Shown: positions 33,035 through 43,330 of the stretch, one piece after another
How the letters are laid out: each line of letters begins with the position of its first letter
How positions within the stretch are numbered: the stretch's first letter is position 1
Assembly: GCA_035079385.1 (NCBI GenBank)
Contig: JAVHKY010000016.1
Location: 6,929,501 to 6,993,500, forward strand
Length of the DNA stretch: 64,000 nt
Direction: 5' to 3'
Origin: Aspidiotus rigidus
Taxonomy: Eukaryota; Arthropoda; Insecta; Hemiptera; Diaspididae
Program-made: the position numbers and the translations under genes
Notes under the pieces: model-generated
What the model saw: only the letters and a program-made list of their open reading frames with translations
Told to the model about the DNA's origin: nothing
Database searches by the model: none

Positions 33035-33747
33035 ATGGCTGCTTTTCCTAGCCTAGTTCACAGACGGACTCGTATTCCTTTGAGTCAGTCTGCCTTCAAG
33101 AAAGAATTACTCACAATAAAACACCTGGCCAGAGTGAATGGGGTCAATGTCGATGTTGACGTGATGGTTCAGAGGAAAGTTATGAGGAGCCTTCTTGATT
33201 TCACCACCTCCCTCTCCCAAGACCGATCCGTGATCGCCGTTTGCGTTGGATCAGTCTCCCTTTCTTGGTGAAGTTCTCCCTCCAATTTGGTCAGACCCAC
33301 CGCCCGTTTGGCTTCAGACCCGCGTTTTACAACCCTAACACAGTCAAGAGGTTGTTTGTGAGACTGAAGGACCCCATACCTGTTGATGAGAGGAGTGGTG
33401 TTTACAATTTGGAATGTGGGGATTGTGGAGCCTTTTATATTGGTGAGACCAGCCGCCAAATGAAAGTTGGAGTAGCTGAGCACTTGAAGTCTTGGAAGAA
33501 AAGACACTTAGAGGAGTCAGCTTTTGCTGATCATTTAATAAACAGTGACCACAGCTTCCGCGAGGAATCCGAAAAGCTCCTCCATAAGGAGAATTCCTAT
33601 CGTAAGCGCATCGCCCTCGAGCGTATAGAGATAATGCGTCATCTCAACACCGACGGTATCACTGTACTCAACTCGTACATTCCGGAAGATGGCCTGATCG
33701 AACTGGTTTATGATTCACACCCCGATTTCTCGTTTGGACAATTTTAA
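33035..33747 (+). pseudogene. Penelope-like element, 5'-truncated inverted partner copy
   Basis: The connector MAAFPSLVHRRTRIPLSQS and LLTIKHLARVNGVNVDVDV is followed, after one frameshift near 33245, by an open endonuclease frame (33241-33747). It contains GVYNLECGDCGAFYIGETSR, EHLKSWKKRHLEESAFADHL, IALERIEIMRHLNTDG and HPDFSFGQF. It is about 95% identical in protein to the minus-strand copy at 30671-31527, in inverted orientation. Stops that break the other copy's RT are not in this part. It lacks RT entirely. Confidence 0.9.
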
Positions 33748-33785
33748 TACCACGCTGTTCTTTTCTCTTCGTCAGTTGCTTTCAT

Positions 33786-33832
33786 TTCAGGCTTGAAGAT
33801 GGTTTATTAACCGAAAGCGCTCGTCGTTTTAT
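33786..33832 (+). ncRNA. Degenerate hammerhead-like structure at the PLE end
   Basis: TTGAAGA, a 4-bp hairpin GGTT-tatt-AACC, then GAAAGCGCTCGTCG. The inverted copy is at about 30586-30632. The related element at 34225-34270 has GGC-tgttta-GCC then GAAAGCGC, so the stem covaries while GAAAGCGC is kept. The first core base differs from CUGANGA, so activity is doubtful. Confidence 0.45.
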
Positions 33833-34224
33833 ATTTTTCTGAGGTTTGTATTGTTTACTCTCTCTTCGGAGTATTCGTCCTTTCGCGTTTACCCTTCCTA
33901 TCATATATAGCTCGGAGATAAGTATCTTTCCAAGTCCCCCTCCCCTGTCCGTGGCGTCATCAACCTCGCTCGCGCACGAGAAGGAAGTACCTCCAAAAAA
34001 AAGTTATAGCGGGTTCCCGCTAAAAAACAACTTATATATACAGGAAGTTACGATTTAATTCACAGTTTGTTGTTTTTCTTGTAATGTATGCTGGTCGATT
34101 CCTCCGAGTTTTTTCTCGACCAAACATGGATTCTTCTAGAGTCAACGTGTTATTTCATTTTACGGTTGTCCAGAATGAAGAGGTATACTCACGAAGAGTA
34201 AAAAAGACAGGTACAAAAACCGCA

Positions 34225-35110
34225 ATAAAATAACACTACCGTGCGCTTTCGGCTAAACAGCCATTCTGGAGGTATAGAAAGTGACTGAACCCAACACCAA
34301 CAAGAACAAGTAACATCGAAGAGATCATAACTTTACCAGCGAGTGATCCGTAGACTAATTCAATCAATCCCTCCTCAGGAATGTACCTGTTCAACACGGT
34401 AATGTCTTTATTATTCCGGTGACGATCAAATTCGATTTCTTCGAGAGCTAAACGCTTGAAATATGAATTTTCCCTGTGAAGGAGAACTTCAGACCCCTCT
34501 CTGAGAATATGACCACTTTCAATTGAGTGGTTAGCAGAGGCCGACTCACTTACTTTTCTTTTTTCTTAGGCTTTCCTGTGTTCATCAACTCCAACTTGGA
34601 GTTGGCGGCTAGTCATACCTATGTAAACACTAGGGCAATCACCACAGGCCACCCTATAGACACGCCCCCCTCTCGGCCATCGGTATCGGAGCTTTTAATT
34701 TAACCAGAAGGCTCTTAACAGTATTAGTACTAAAGGATGCTGGCCGAAAACCAAAAGGACGCAAGACACGGCTCAACTCCGAAGGAAACTTACCCAGGAA
34801 CGGCAGCCTAATCCACCGTTTTCGCCAATCAAGATGGGGTTCTCGGGGGAGGGAGGTCGTAGAATCGAGACATTTTCTTGTGAGTCTCCTACGGACCATA
34901 AGGTCAATGTCCACCTTGACCTGATTCACTCTAGCCAAGTGCTTTATCGTCACGAGTTCTTTTTGGAAAGCAACCTCACTCAAAGGGAGTTGATTGAGGC
35001 GATAGATTAAGCTATTGAATGTAGCTAGTTTATGGGCAGAAGTTTCGAAAGACGACCCGTGGATGGCAATGTCGGTCGAATACCGAATTCGTGGACACCG
35101 TCAATGCCTT
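34225..35110 (-). pseudogene. Penelope-like element, 3' half (connector and GIY-YIG)
   Basis: A relative of the 30.5-33.9 kb element. On the minus strand: GIDGVHEFGI, LPLSEVAFQKELVTIKHLAR, VNQVKVDIDLMVRRRLTRK, LPFLGKFPSELSRVLRPFGF. Then, after a frame change, RVYRVACGDCPSVYIGMTSR, QLQVGVDEHRKA, SASANHSIESGHILREGSEV and DITVLNRYIPEEGLIELVYG. It has a stop after DEHRKA and other breaks. RT is absent on this strand. A hairpin like that of the sister family follows at about 34225-34270. Confidence 0.85.
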
Positions 35111-35134
35111 GCATAAGCGATGCAGGGAATGAAT

Positions 35135-35340
35135 TGATCATAGGTCTGAGGAGGAAGATTAGGGAGGAAATGTTAGTTATTACTAGAGACCGCATGCTGA
35201 AGCATTCCAATTCTGGTGATTGATTTCGGAACCAGGTCAACAAAGCCCTTTACAAAGCTTCGGAGGTAGCTGAACTGTTCCATCCTGTCAATTGTATCAC
35301 CAGCAGTACTGATAGACCCGCTGTGGTTAGATCAGTTCCT
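35135..35340 (+). pseudogene. Penelope-like element fragment before the RT
   Basis: IIGLRRKIREEMLVITRD, then after a stop FRNQVNKALYKASEVAELFH. The first part aligns with VIQGLKRKMKEGDLIITKAD of the 32.4-kb element; the ADKG motif itself has been lost. It lies head to head with the minus-strand fragment ending at about 35110. Confidence 0.5.
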
Positions 35341-35354
35341 TTCCATCCAATATC

Positions 35355-35571
35355 AACAGGGAACCTGTTTTAACAGGGAGGGGAGGACAGTTCGGAAAAA
35401 ATATCCGCTGCCCGTCGTCCGGCCGGCCGGCAAAGCTTGGAGCTCGAAAATTGTCCGAGTCCTTCTTCTACCATATATATAGCGTGTGCGTAGAGCTTGT
35501 GACGTCACAGTTTGATGACGTCATAGGCCAGTCTTGTGACATCAATCTGATGACGTCACGGATCAGTTTTT
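35355..35571. repeat. Piece of the AACAGGGAACCTGTT element family
   Basis: AACAGGGAACCTGTT at 35355-35369 starts a block with GTCCGGCCGGCCGGCAAAG, a degenerate 45-bp unit and two TGACGTCA sites (35499-35506 and 35515-35522), with another at 35550. The sequence order resembles 22960-23030. Confidence 0.55.
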
Positions 35572-37125
35572 AGCGGGGAACCCGCTATCCATTTTGTTAG
35601 GAGATTACATCCTCAGAAAACGTCCGCGTCCGCAGGTTAGGTTAGGTTACGGGACTTAGAAGAATTTCGAGTCTCGAGCTATATATGATAGGAGGGGGAC
35701 TTGGAAGAATTTCGAGTCTCAAGCTATATATGATAGGAGGGGGACTTAAAAGAATTTCAAGTCTCGAGCTATATATGATAGGAGAGGGGGGGGGGGGGGG
35801 GGACTTGGAAGAATTTTGACTTTCGAACTACCCTCCGCCGTCCAACCAAAAACTTAGAAAAATTTTGAGACTCGAGCTATATATGATAGGAGGGGGACTT
35901 AGAAGAATTTCGAGTCTCGAGCTATATATGATAGGAGGGGGACTTGAAAGAATCAAGTCTCGAGCTATATACGATAGGAGAGGGGGGGGGGGGACTTGGA
36001 AGAATTTTGACTTTCGAACTGCCCTCCGCCGTCCAACCAAAAACTTGGAAAAATTTTGAGACTCGAGCTATATATGATAGGAGGGGGACTTGGAAGAATT
36101 TCGAGTCTCAAGCTATATATGATAGGAGGGGGACTTAAAAGAATTTCAAGTCTCGAGCTATATATGATAGGAGAGGGGGGGGGGACTTGGAAGAATTTTG
36201 ACTTTCGAACTACCCTCCGCCGTCCAACCAAAAACTTAGAAAAGTTTTGAGACTCGAGCTATATATGATAGGAGGGGGACTTAGAAGAATTTCGAGTCTC
36301 GAGCTATATATGATAGGAGGGGGACTTGAAAGAATCAAGTCTCGAGCTATATACGATAGGAGAGGGGGGGGGGACTTGGAAGAATTTTGACTTTCGAACT
36401 GCCCTCCGCCGTCCAACCAAAAACTTGGAAAAATTTTGAGACTCGAGCTATATATGATAGGAGGGGGACTTGGAAGAATTTCGAGTCTTGAGCTATATAT
36501 GATAGAAGGGGGACTTGGAAGAATTTCAAGTCTCGAGCTATATATGATAGGAGGGGGAGGGGGGGACTTGGAATAATTTTGACTTTCGAACTACCCTCCG
36601 CCGTCCAACCAAAAACTTAGAAAAATTTTGAGACTCGAGCTATATATGATAGGAGGGGGACTTAGAAGAATTTCGAGTCTCGAGCTATATATGATAGGAG
36701 GGGGACTTAAAAGAATTTCGAGTCTCGAGCTATATATGATAGGAGGGGGACTTAAAAGAATTTCGAGTCTCGAGCTATATATGATAGGAGGGGGACTTAA
36801 AAGAATTTCAAGTCTCGAGCTATATATGATAGGAGGGGGGGGGGACTTGGAAGAATTTTGACTTTCGAACTACCGTCCGCCGTCCAACCAAAAACTTAGA
36901 ATAATTTTGAGACTCGAGCTATATATGATAGGAGGGGGACTTAGAAGAATTTCGAGTCTTGAGCTATATATGATAGAAGGGGGACTTAGAAGAATTTCGA
37001 CTCTCGAGCTATATATGATAGGAGGGAATGTAGAATGATAATTTCGATTTGAATTATATGACAAGATCATCAACTCAGTTCCACACCACCTGAGAGGTCG
37101 AGTTAAGGAATTGCGGGTTCCCCGC
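35572..37125. mobile_element. Element with GGGAACC-hairpin ends carrying the minisatellite
   Basis: The left end AGCGGGGAACCCGCT (35572-35586) and the right end GCGGGTTCCCCGC (37113-37125) are palindromes of one family and stand in inverted relation. The interior is almost wholly the 45-bp minisatellite. There is no coding potential beyond repeat-derived frames, and no target duplication is recognised. Confidence 0.55.
35650..37025 (+). repeat. 45-bp minisatellite with about 190-bp and 381-bp higher-order repeats
   Basis: The unit is GTCTCGAGCTATATATGATA, then GGAGGGGGACTT and AGAAGAATTTCGA; spacing between successive CGAGCTATAT starts is 45 bp (36681, 36726, 36771). A longer unit marked by CCCTCCGCCG starts at 35831, 36022, 36213, 36402 and 36594, with a variant at 36873. 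Successive long units alternate in two linked bases: CTACCC with ACTTAG, then CTGCCC with ACTTGG. So the true higher-order period is about 381 bp. Since 45 is divisible by three, ISSLELYMIGGGLKR-type frames stay open on both strands without coding anything. Confidence 0.9.
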
Positions 37126-37294
37126 TGCCATTGCAACGTCTGCAATGGCTTCCAATTTTTTTTTCAAGATATGTAGCTCCAAACCTCACGGATATTGATG
37201 ACGTCAGAAAGAGGTTTAGCTGGTTGATATCTTGTGCCTTTATCCGCTATCATAATGGTAGCTGGATCGAGCAACTATAAGAAGACATTAAAAA

Positions 37295-37431
37295 TGTGAC
37301 CTGCGATAAAAAAGGATGCTCATTGCCCAGTGACGGGAACGCCATTTCTCTCTTATTAGATATCCAATCAGAGAGAAATGGTGTTCTTGCGCCAATGGGC
37401 AATGAGCATCCTTTTCTCATCGCAGGTCACA
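37295..37431. repeat. Hairpin MITE-like palindrome
   Basis: TGTGACCTGCGAT and AAGGATGCTCATTGCCCA on the left are matched by TGGGCAATGAGCATCCTT and ATCGCAGGTCACA on the right. A further inner pair, CCATTTCTCTC/GAGAGAAATGG, leaves a loop of about 16 bases (TTATTAGATATCCAATCA). The arms are over 55 bp with few mismatches. It has no coding capacity. Confidence 0.85.
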
Positions 37432-39001
37432 AATGATCTTCATTTATTTGGCTCCGCCAGAATCTTTTTTTAGCCTACCTCATACAACAAACTAGCGTGA
37501 AAAAAAATGCGATGATATTATTTTCTTCGCCTATACGAATCCAACGAACGCGTACTTGAGATGTTGTTTTCTTGTAGAGCTCGAGAAGAACACAAGTACG
37601 GTGAAATTTCGACGAATTTCATAGTATTAGGATAAATAAACAAAACAGAGAGGTGCTTGAAGTTCTCCGGCGCAATAACAATTTAGAGAGCGTCAGTGAC
37701 AGAGCCTCATGAATTTCCGCAAAACAGCAAATATGCTGATCAAATTTTCATTAATATTTTAACACTGAAAAACGCGCAAGCAACCGAGTGAACAGGAAGT
37801 ACCCACAATATGTGAAGAATAATTTGATTTTGAATGATTGAAGTACATACGAATGTTACTGTCGGTACGTAGAAAAGGTCACAGAGGAATATCCCATTAC
37901 TGTAAGTATATTAAGAAGAGTTTCGAGACTACAGCATCAAAGTCTAAAAATTGAATTAAATGCTAGAATACGGACGTTTTTGACATCATCATTTCACGCA
38001 TAAACCGAAAAGAGAAGTTCACTTTGCCATATTTGACGTATTTATCCAACCATTCTTCTTCCGCGCAGAAGAACAACTTCTTCCTTCCTCTTACTATTAT
38101 TCTTAGCAAACTGATAAGCCAACTACGTATTTCCTCACTCCGCGACCTTTCCCCCGTTATACTTCGTCAACATCGTTCAGGTTCGAACACGATTATTTAT
38201 TGGTTTGTTTGTTGACTCTTTCATAAATTATCTTATTTGTTCCCGCGGCCTTTGCAGACTTTACGCCTCCGTCAGTTACGGCTTCCTTTAATCGGTTCAC
38301 ATTTTGAAATACATTAAGCTAGGCTGTGTTCTCATCGAGTCGTGTCCTCCTTCGGCGCACCCGTATTATTCTTACGCGATTCGGATGTTTATCTATTCCG
38401 GTTTTCTTTTGACCGATTTTAGTTTACGATTTCGTTTTTCGGTGGTCGTAAATTCTTTAGTATTTTCCTAATAAAATACGTACGTATCATCGGAGCAAAG
38501 GCAAAAAGTAAAAGTTATGCGAGTTTGAAACAATTTCAAAATACATGCTATACACAGTTACGAACTGATATTACTTCGCACTTTATATATTATACTGTAT
38601 ATAGGGAGATAAATAATCGAAACGTCTCATTTAAGCACCTCATCATAAGATTCGGCGGAATATAACATCAGAGAAACCGAACGCAGGTCTGCACTTTTAC
38701 TGTCGAAAGTTGGATTTTAATTATTTATTGCTTTTCGAGACGCGCGTTATTGCCGCAAGCTTTGATCGCTTGTAGGCCTGCTTTACATTATAGCTTATGT
38801 TATAGAGATTTCAAAAGATCGATTGGAAGGAACAATGAGGTCGGTAACTCCGGCCCCCTTTGGAATTGAGATTTTGACTCCGAATAATTGGTGTCAATTT
38901 GTTGCGGCATCCTTAGTTCCTTCTTTAGAGGATCAGTTCGTCCCCCCGCATAGCCTTTGAATAATTGCATTTAAATTGGGCCACTTTGTATAATCCGTGC
39001 G
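37432..39001. other. No gene recognised
   Basis: About 1.6 kb of DNA without a long frame, known repeat or RNA gene. It begins with TTCATTTATTTGGCTCCGCC, a motif that recurs at 60454 as TTCATTTATTTGGCTATGCC, hinting at a dispersed repeat I cannot delimit. Confidence 0.45.
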
Positions 39002-41297
39002 TTGCATTTCATGTTAAAATCATGAAATTTGGAGCGACCATTTAGGATGTTTGAATGAAAAATTTGAGCTATGGCGCCACGGTCCAAACCACATCAGGAC
39101 CTCGTAATGGCGAGTTGCTTAACTGGAAAGAGTTCTTGCATATAAATGACCGAAATATTCCTTTTGGTTCGCAATTTATTTGGGATCGTCAAATTCGAAA
39201 AAAATTACCAAAAAATTCCTACATTTTAGGGCCGCCGAGGGGCTGATAACCCCTAAAATACGGGTCAATTTGAAGTGATATATTTCAACATATTTTCACG
39301 AACTTCCTTACGAAATTTTCCGTAGAATTAGGGAAAAATACTGAGAAAATTCCTCCGGCCGTCCAAAGGGCCCAGGAGCCTCCCTCACCCAAATTGAGAA
39401 AAAAATATTTTGTGTTTTTTGGAAAAATCTTACGGGGTTCCGAAATCCGGGAAAAATTGTGAAAAAAATTTTAGGACTCTCGGAGGGGGTTGAGAGGGGC
39501 ACAAATCCTGCAAAGTGATGAAAAAATGTTTGCATTTCTTTTCCAAGTTCAACAAATTGAACCCATTTTTTCAAGTAGGGCGAAGCTGACAAAAACGTGT
39601 TTCGAGAAAAACGCGTTTAAAGTTTTGCATCGCTGGTAGTGGAGGTAAAGAAAAGACAGCGCGACAAAATTTTTGTTGTGGAAGGTTGCCCAGTCTATTT
39701 ACTCGCGATTCCCTCCTACTTTTGGTCGAAAGAACGGTCATGACAAAATGGCTGCCGACGAGAGGACCATGCTTCGCCCTTTTTGTATAAATTCGCCCTT
39801 CTTGGGGAACGAACTCGCCCGTTTTGAAAAGACCCATAAGAAATATTGAGTTCATGGTACAGGCAAAAAGGGCGAAGCTGGGCAAGAAACCGGGAAAAGC
39901 ATACTAGCGCCACCAGTGAAAAAAAAAGTGTATTCTGGTAGTTCTTGAACCGAGGAATCCGATTTTCGAGTTTAGCCAAACAGGGCGAAGCCTTGACTTT
40001 GTCCTTCTTGAATAAAAGATGTAGAATTTAACGTAGAATTCGGAACAAATGGTAAAAAATTCTGGAGGTCTCTGAGAGCGGGTAAGAGGATGCAAACCCC
40101 CAAAACTCAAAGTAAAAAATATATGTGTTTTTGAGAAATTCAAACATTTACCGTAGAATTCAGAAAGAATCCTAAAAAAAGATGTCATGACTTTTCGAGG
40201 GGGCAGGGAGAAATATAAACGTCTTGGAACAGAACTTGTAGAACCACATTTCCATACTTGAGCTTTCATGGAATATTATATTATAGAATTTCCTGTTGCT
40301 TAGAACCTGAAATAGGTATACCTTGAAATATTACAAAATCTACCGAGGTATTACTAAAATATAAAATACTTCAACAAATTCACCAACATAGTATATAATT
40401 CAAACCTGATGACAAACGTGAATCCCCTTATGCAAATAATTTATTCATTTCCACACGGACTGAAAAGTAGAAACTATCAGAAAAACTGACGAGTCCGCAA
40501 AGAGACACTTTCGAACCAACAAAAAACCCAGTCTACATGGAATATAAAAATGTAATTCTACAATTTTACAACTTTTTCCGAAGAAGTTTATGTTCCTTCC
40601 CGCCCCCTCGAAAAGCCGTGAGATTTTTTCAGAATTCTTTCAGAATTCGACGGTAAATTTCACGCAAGAATCCGTTTGAATTTTCTCAAAAACGCATATT
40701 TTTTATTTTGACTTTTTGGGTTTGAGTCCTCTTACCCCCTCTCAGAGACCTCCAGGATTTTTTCTACCATTTTTTCCGAATTCGACGGTAAATTCTACAT
40801 AAGAATTTGTTGCAAAAATGTTTTCATTACTTTACAGGGTTTGTGCCCCTCTCAACCCTCTCCGAGGGCCCCAGGAATTTTTTCACTATTTTCCCCAGAT
40901 TTCGCGCTAAATTCTACTTCGGAACCCATTAAGATTTTCCCAAAAAACACAAATAATTTTTTCTTGAATTTAGGGGGCGGAGGCCCTTGGGTCCTTTGGA
41001 CGGCCGGAAGAATTTTTCTAGTATTTTTCTCAAATTCTACGGAAAATTTCATAAGTATACAGGGTGGGGCAGAAAGATGTTACCAGTTAAATGGGAGTTT
41101 GCGCTAAATCAGTCGTAGCGCAAAAACGCAAAACGTTAGACGTATAGTTTAAATGTACGGATCTTGTATCTTAATTTTATCTTTAATTTGAGCCGGACCC
41201 GAAGTTTCTACGACTTTCCTGAGCTGAGTTATGGACCAAAATGTGCCGTAAATTCACCAAATTGTCAGGGTTCCCAAAATAGGGCTTGAATACTATA

Positions 41298-41486
41298 TTA
41301 TGCAACTAGTGCAAAAAAGTGAAAAATGGCCAACAAGTGCGAAGTTTGATTCCCGAGGCAAAGCCGAGGGTAGCAAGTCGCACGAGTAGAAATTTTTTAC
41401 TGTTTCGCACGAGTTCCATACGATATTTTATTCAAAAAGTGCAAATAAAGTAGCAATATTATTACTTTTTTGCACTAGTTGAATAA
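41298..41486. mobile_element. 189-bp MITE inserted in the TIR transposon
   Basis: TIRs CAACTAGTGCAAAAAAGT (41303-41320) and its exact inverse ACTTTTTTGCACTAGTTG (41464-41481), extended by TTAT/ATAA. The sister element at 9990-10030 reads GGGCTTGAAATTTAATTAAT without interruption, where this copy has GGGCTTGAA, the MITE, then AATTAATTTACAG. That gives an empty site for comparison. Confidence 0.8.
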
Positions 41487-42339
41487 AGTTAATTAATTTA
41501 CAGTATTGAACTGAATTTCGAAAATTTTAATAATTAAATTATTGTTTATTAAGTGAGTTTGGACAGGAAAAAACGAAAAAATAGTAACAAAACCCTAAGA
41601 AGCACCAAAATGGGTTAATGGGCCCAAAAAGGGTTAAAATTTCCCCAAGGTGGAAAATTGCTCAAACTTTTGAATTGTAAATCGATTTCTAAGTGGAATT
41701 TCGCACTGAGTCCGAAAAAAATGTTTAAAAAATTCTTCAAAACACCGAAACGGGTTAATGGACCCAAAAACGTCAAAATTCCCCCAAGTTGGATAATTGT
41801 TCAAACTTTCAAATTTTAATTCGATTTTCAAGTGGAATTTTGCGCTGAGTAAAATGGTCTCTTCGAAGCACCAAAGAGGGGTTAATGAGCCCAAAAAGGG
41901 TTAAAGTTTTCCCAAATTGGAAAATTGTTCAAATTTTTAAATTTTAATTCGATTTTCAAGTGGAATTTCGCGCTGAGTCAAAAAAAAATGCTGAAATAAT
42001 ACTTCGGAGCACCAAAATGGGTTGATGGGCTCGAAGAGAATCAAAATTCCTCCAAGATGAATAATTGCGTAATCTTCAAATGTTGTTTTCTAATCTGAAC
42101 AAAATTTTTGCGCCGACTCCAAAAAAAAATACTGAAATGGCCCTAGATGGTCTCCAAAATGAAAAAATCAAAAATTCTCATTCTGCAGTAAAATTGTTGA
42201 TTCAGGGGATGGAAGGAATACCGACAAGTTCGTCTTCCGTTTAGTATTTGCGGAATGAGAGATCGACTAGCGTCGGATGACAGATCCGAAAGAGGAAATC
42301 GCGGAAATTCTCCTTATTTGGGGACGACAACTTCGTCTT

Positions 42340-43330
42340 TCGTTGAAGGTTTGCGGTGAGAGATCGACTAGGGCTCTGCGTATGATCAAAGCGGGAAAAA
42401 GTGCGAAAACTCACGTTGTTTTCGGCAAAGAACGCAAAGTTGGTCTTCTGTTGCGTGCTTGCAATGAGAGATCAACTGACACCCTACCAATGAGCGAAGC
42501 GGGCCAAACTGCAAAAACTCCTTGATTCAGGCAATGGGAGGGTACCGCGAATTCGATCTTGCTCGTGATGAGCGATCAGCTACAGCTCACCGCGAGCTCA
42601 TGACGAAAGACCAGCTTCACAGTATCGTTCCTTCTTTCGCGGGAGTCGACGAGAATTTTCTCGCATCCGCCTGCCTCCGTCAAACCCAGAACTTCGATCG
42701 TTCTCTCACCACGAGCTAATGAAGAAAGACGAGCTTCACAGTATCAGTCCCACCCTCGCCCGAAAGTACAAGAATTTTCTCGCATCCGCCCGCCTCTATC
42801 AAACACTCAAACACGGGGCCTCGATCATTTTCTCACCGCGAGCTCATAACGAAAGACGAGCTTCACTGTATCATTCCCTTGCTCGCGCGAACCTACGAGA
42901 ATTTTCTCGCATCCGCCTGTCTCTATCAAACACGGGGCCTCCATCGTTCTCTCACCGCGAGCTCATGACGAAAGACCAGCCTCACAGCATGGTTTTTCCT
43001 TTCGCGCAAACGTACGAGAATTTTCACGCATCCGCCTGTCTCTATCACCTGCCTAGATAAAACGGGGCTGTTTCAGTTCTCTCCTGGCGAGGTCAGACTG
43101 GAACGCGGTATGTTTGTCACCATTGTCTGAAACAACGAGAATTTTCACGTACTCACCCAATTAGATCAAACACAGGGCTCCAACTGGTCTCTCACCGCGA
43201 GCTCATGGCAGACAACAATCTTCCTAATACCCTTACCTTTTTCGCGAGTCTCCATGGGAAATTTTTCGGATTTATCCGCCTTTATTGAACAGGGGGTCCT
43301 ACCCGATCTCTCACCGCAAGCTCATAACAG
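42340..43330 (+). repeat. About 120-bp degenerate tandem repeat
   Basis: CTCACCGCGAGCTCAT or a close variant recurs at about 42589, 42708, 42832, 42953, 43192 and 43313, each followed by GACGAAAGACCAGCTTCACA-like sequence and GAGAATTTTCTCGCATCCGC. Spacing is 118-126 bp (239 where one unit has decayed). It is clearly more GC-rich than its flanks. Open frames across it are repeat translations. Confidence 0.75.

Larger units (their letters stand above)
30478..33903. mobile_element. Complete Penelope-like insertion, head-to-head inverted structure, 13-bp target duplication
   Basis: ACCCTTCCTATCA flanks the unit at 30478-30490 and 33891-33903, a perfect 13-bp target-site duplication, so 30491-33890 inserted as one unit. 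The unit holds a minus-strand copy with most of its coding region (30671-32991) and a plus-strand, 5'-truncated copy (33025-33890). They meet head to head near 33025. The outer 800 bp or so are inverted copies of one another. The left end has an extra 38 bp (30491-30528) beyond the inverted repeat, comparable to the short tail known in Penelope elements. Confidence 0.9.
30275..34021. mobile_element. Short element with GGGAACC-hairpin ends, split by a PLE
   Basis: The left end AACGGGGAACCCGCT (30275-30289) and right end AGCGGGTTCCCGCT (34008-34021) are near-palindromes of the same family. Between them are copies of the 45-bp repeat and, on the right, GGCGTCATCAACCTCG. A PLE has inserted at 30491-33890; without it the element is about 335 bp. 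No target duplication is evident, and its class is unknown. Confidence 0.55.

Noticed and set aside
35650..37025. CRISPR array
   Set aside because: Units are contiguous and similar throughout, with no unique spacers, and the DNA is plainly eukaryotic.
35828..37145. Many frames with SSLELYMIGGGLKR repeats on both strands
   Set aside because: The 45-bp minisatellite keeps frames open in any phase without a stop; both strands are equally open and there is no start or domain.
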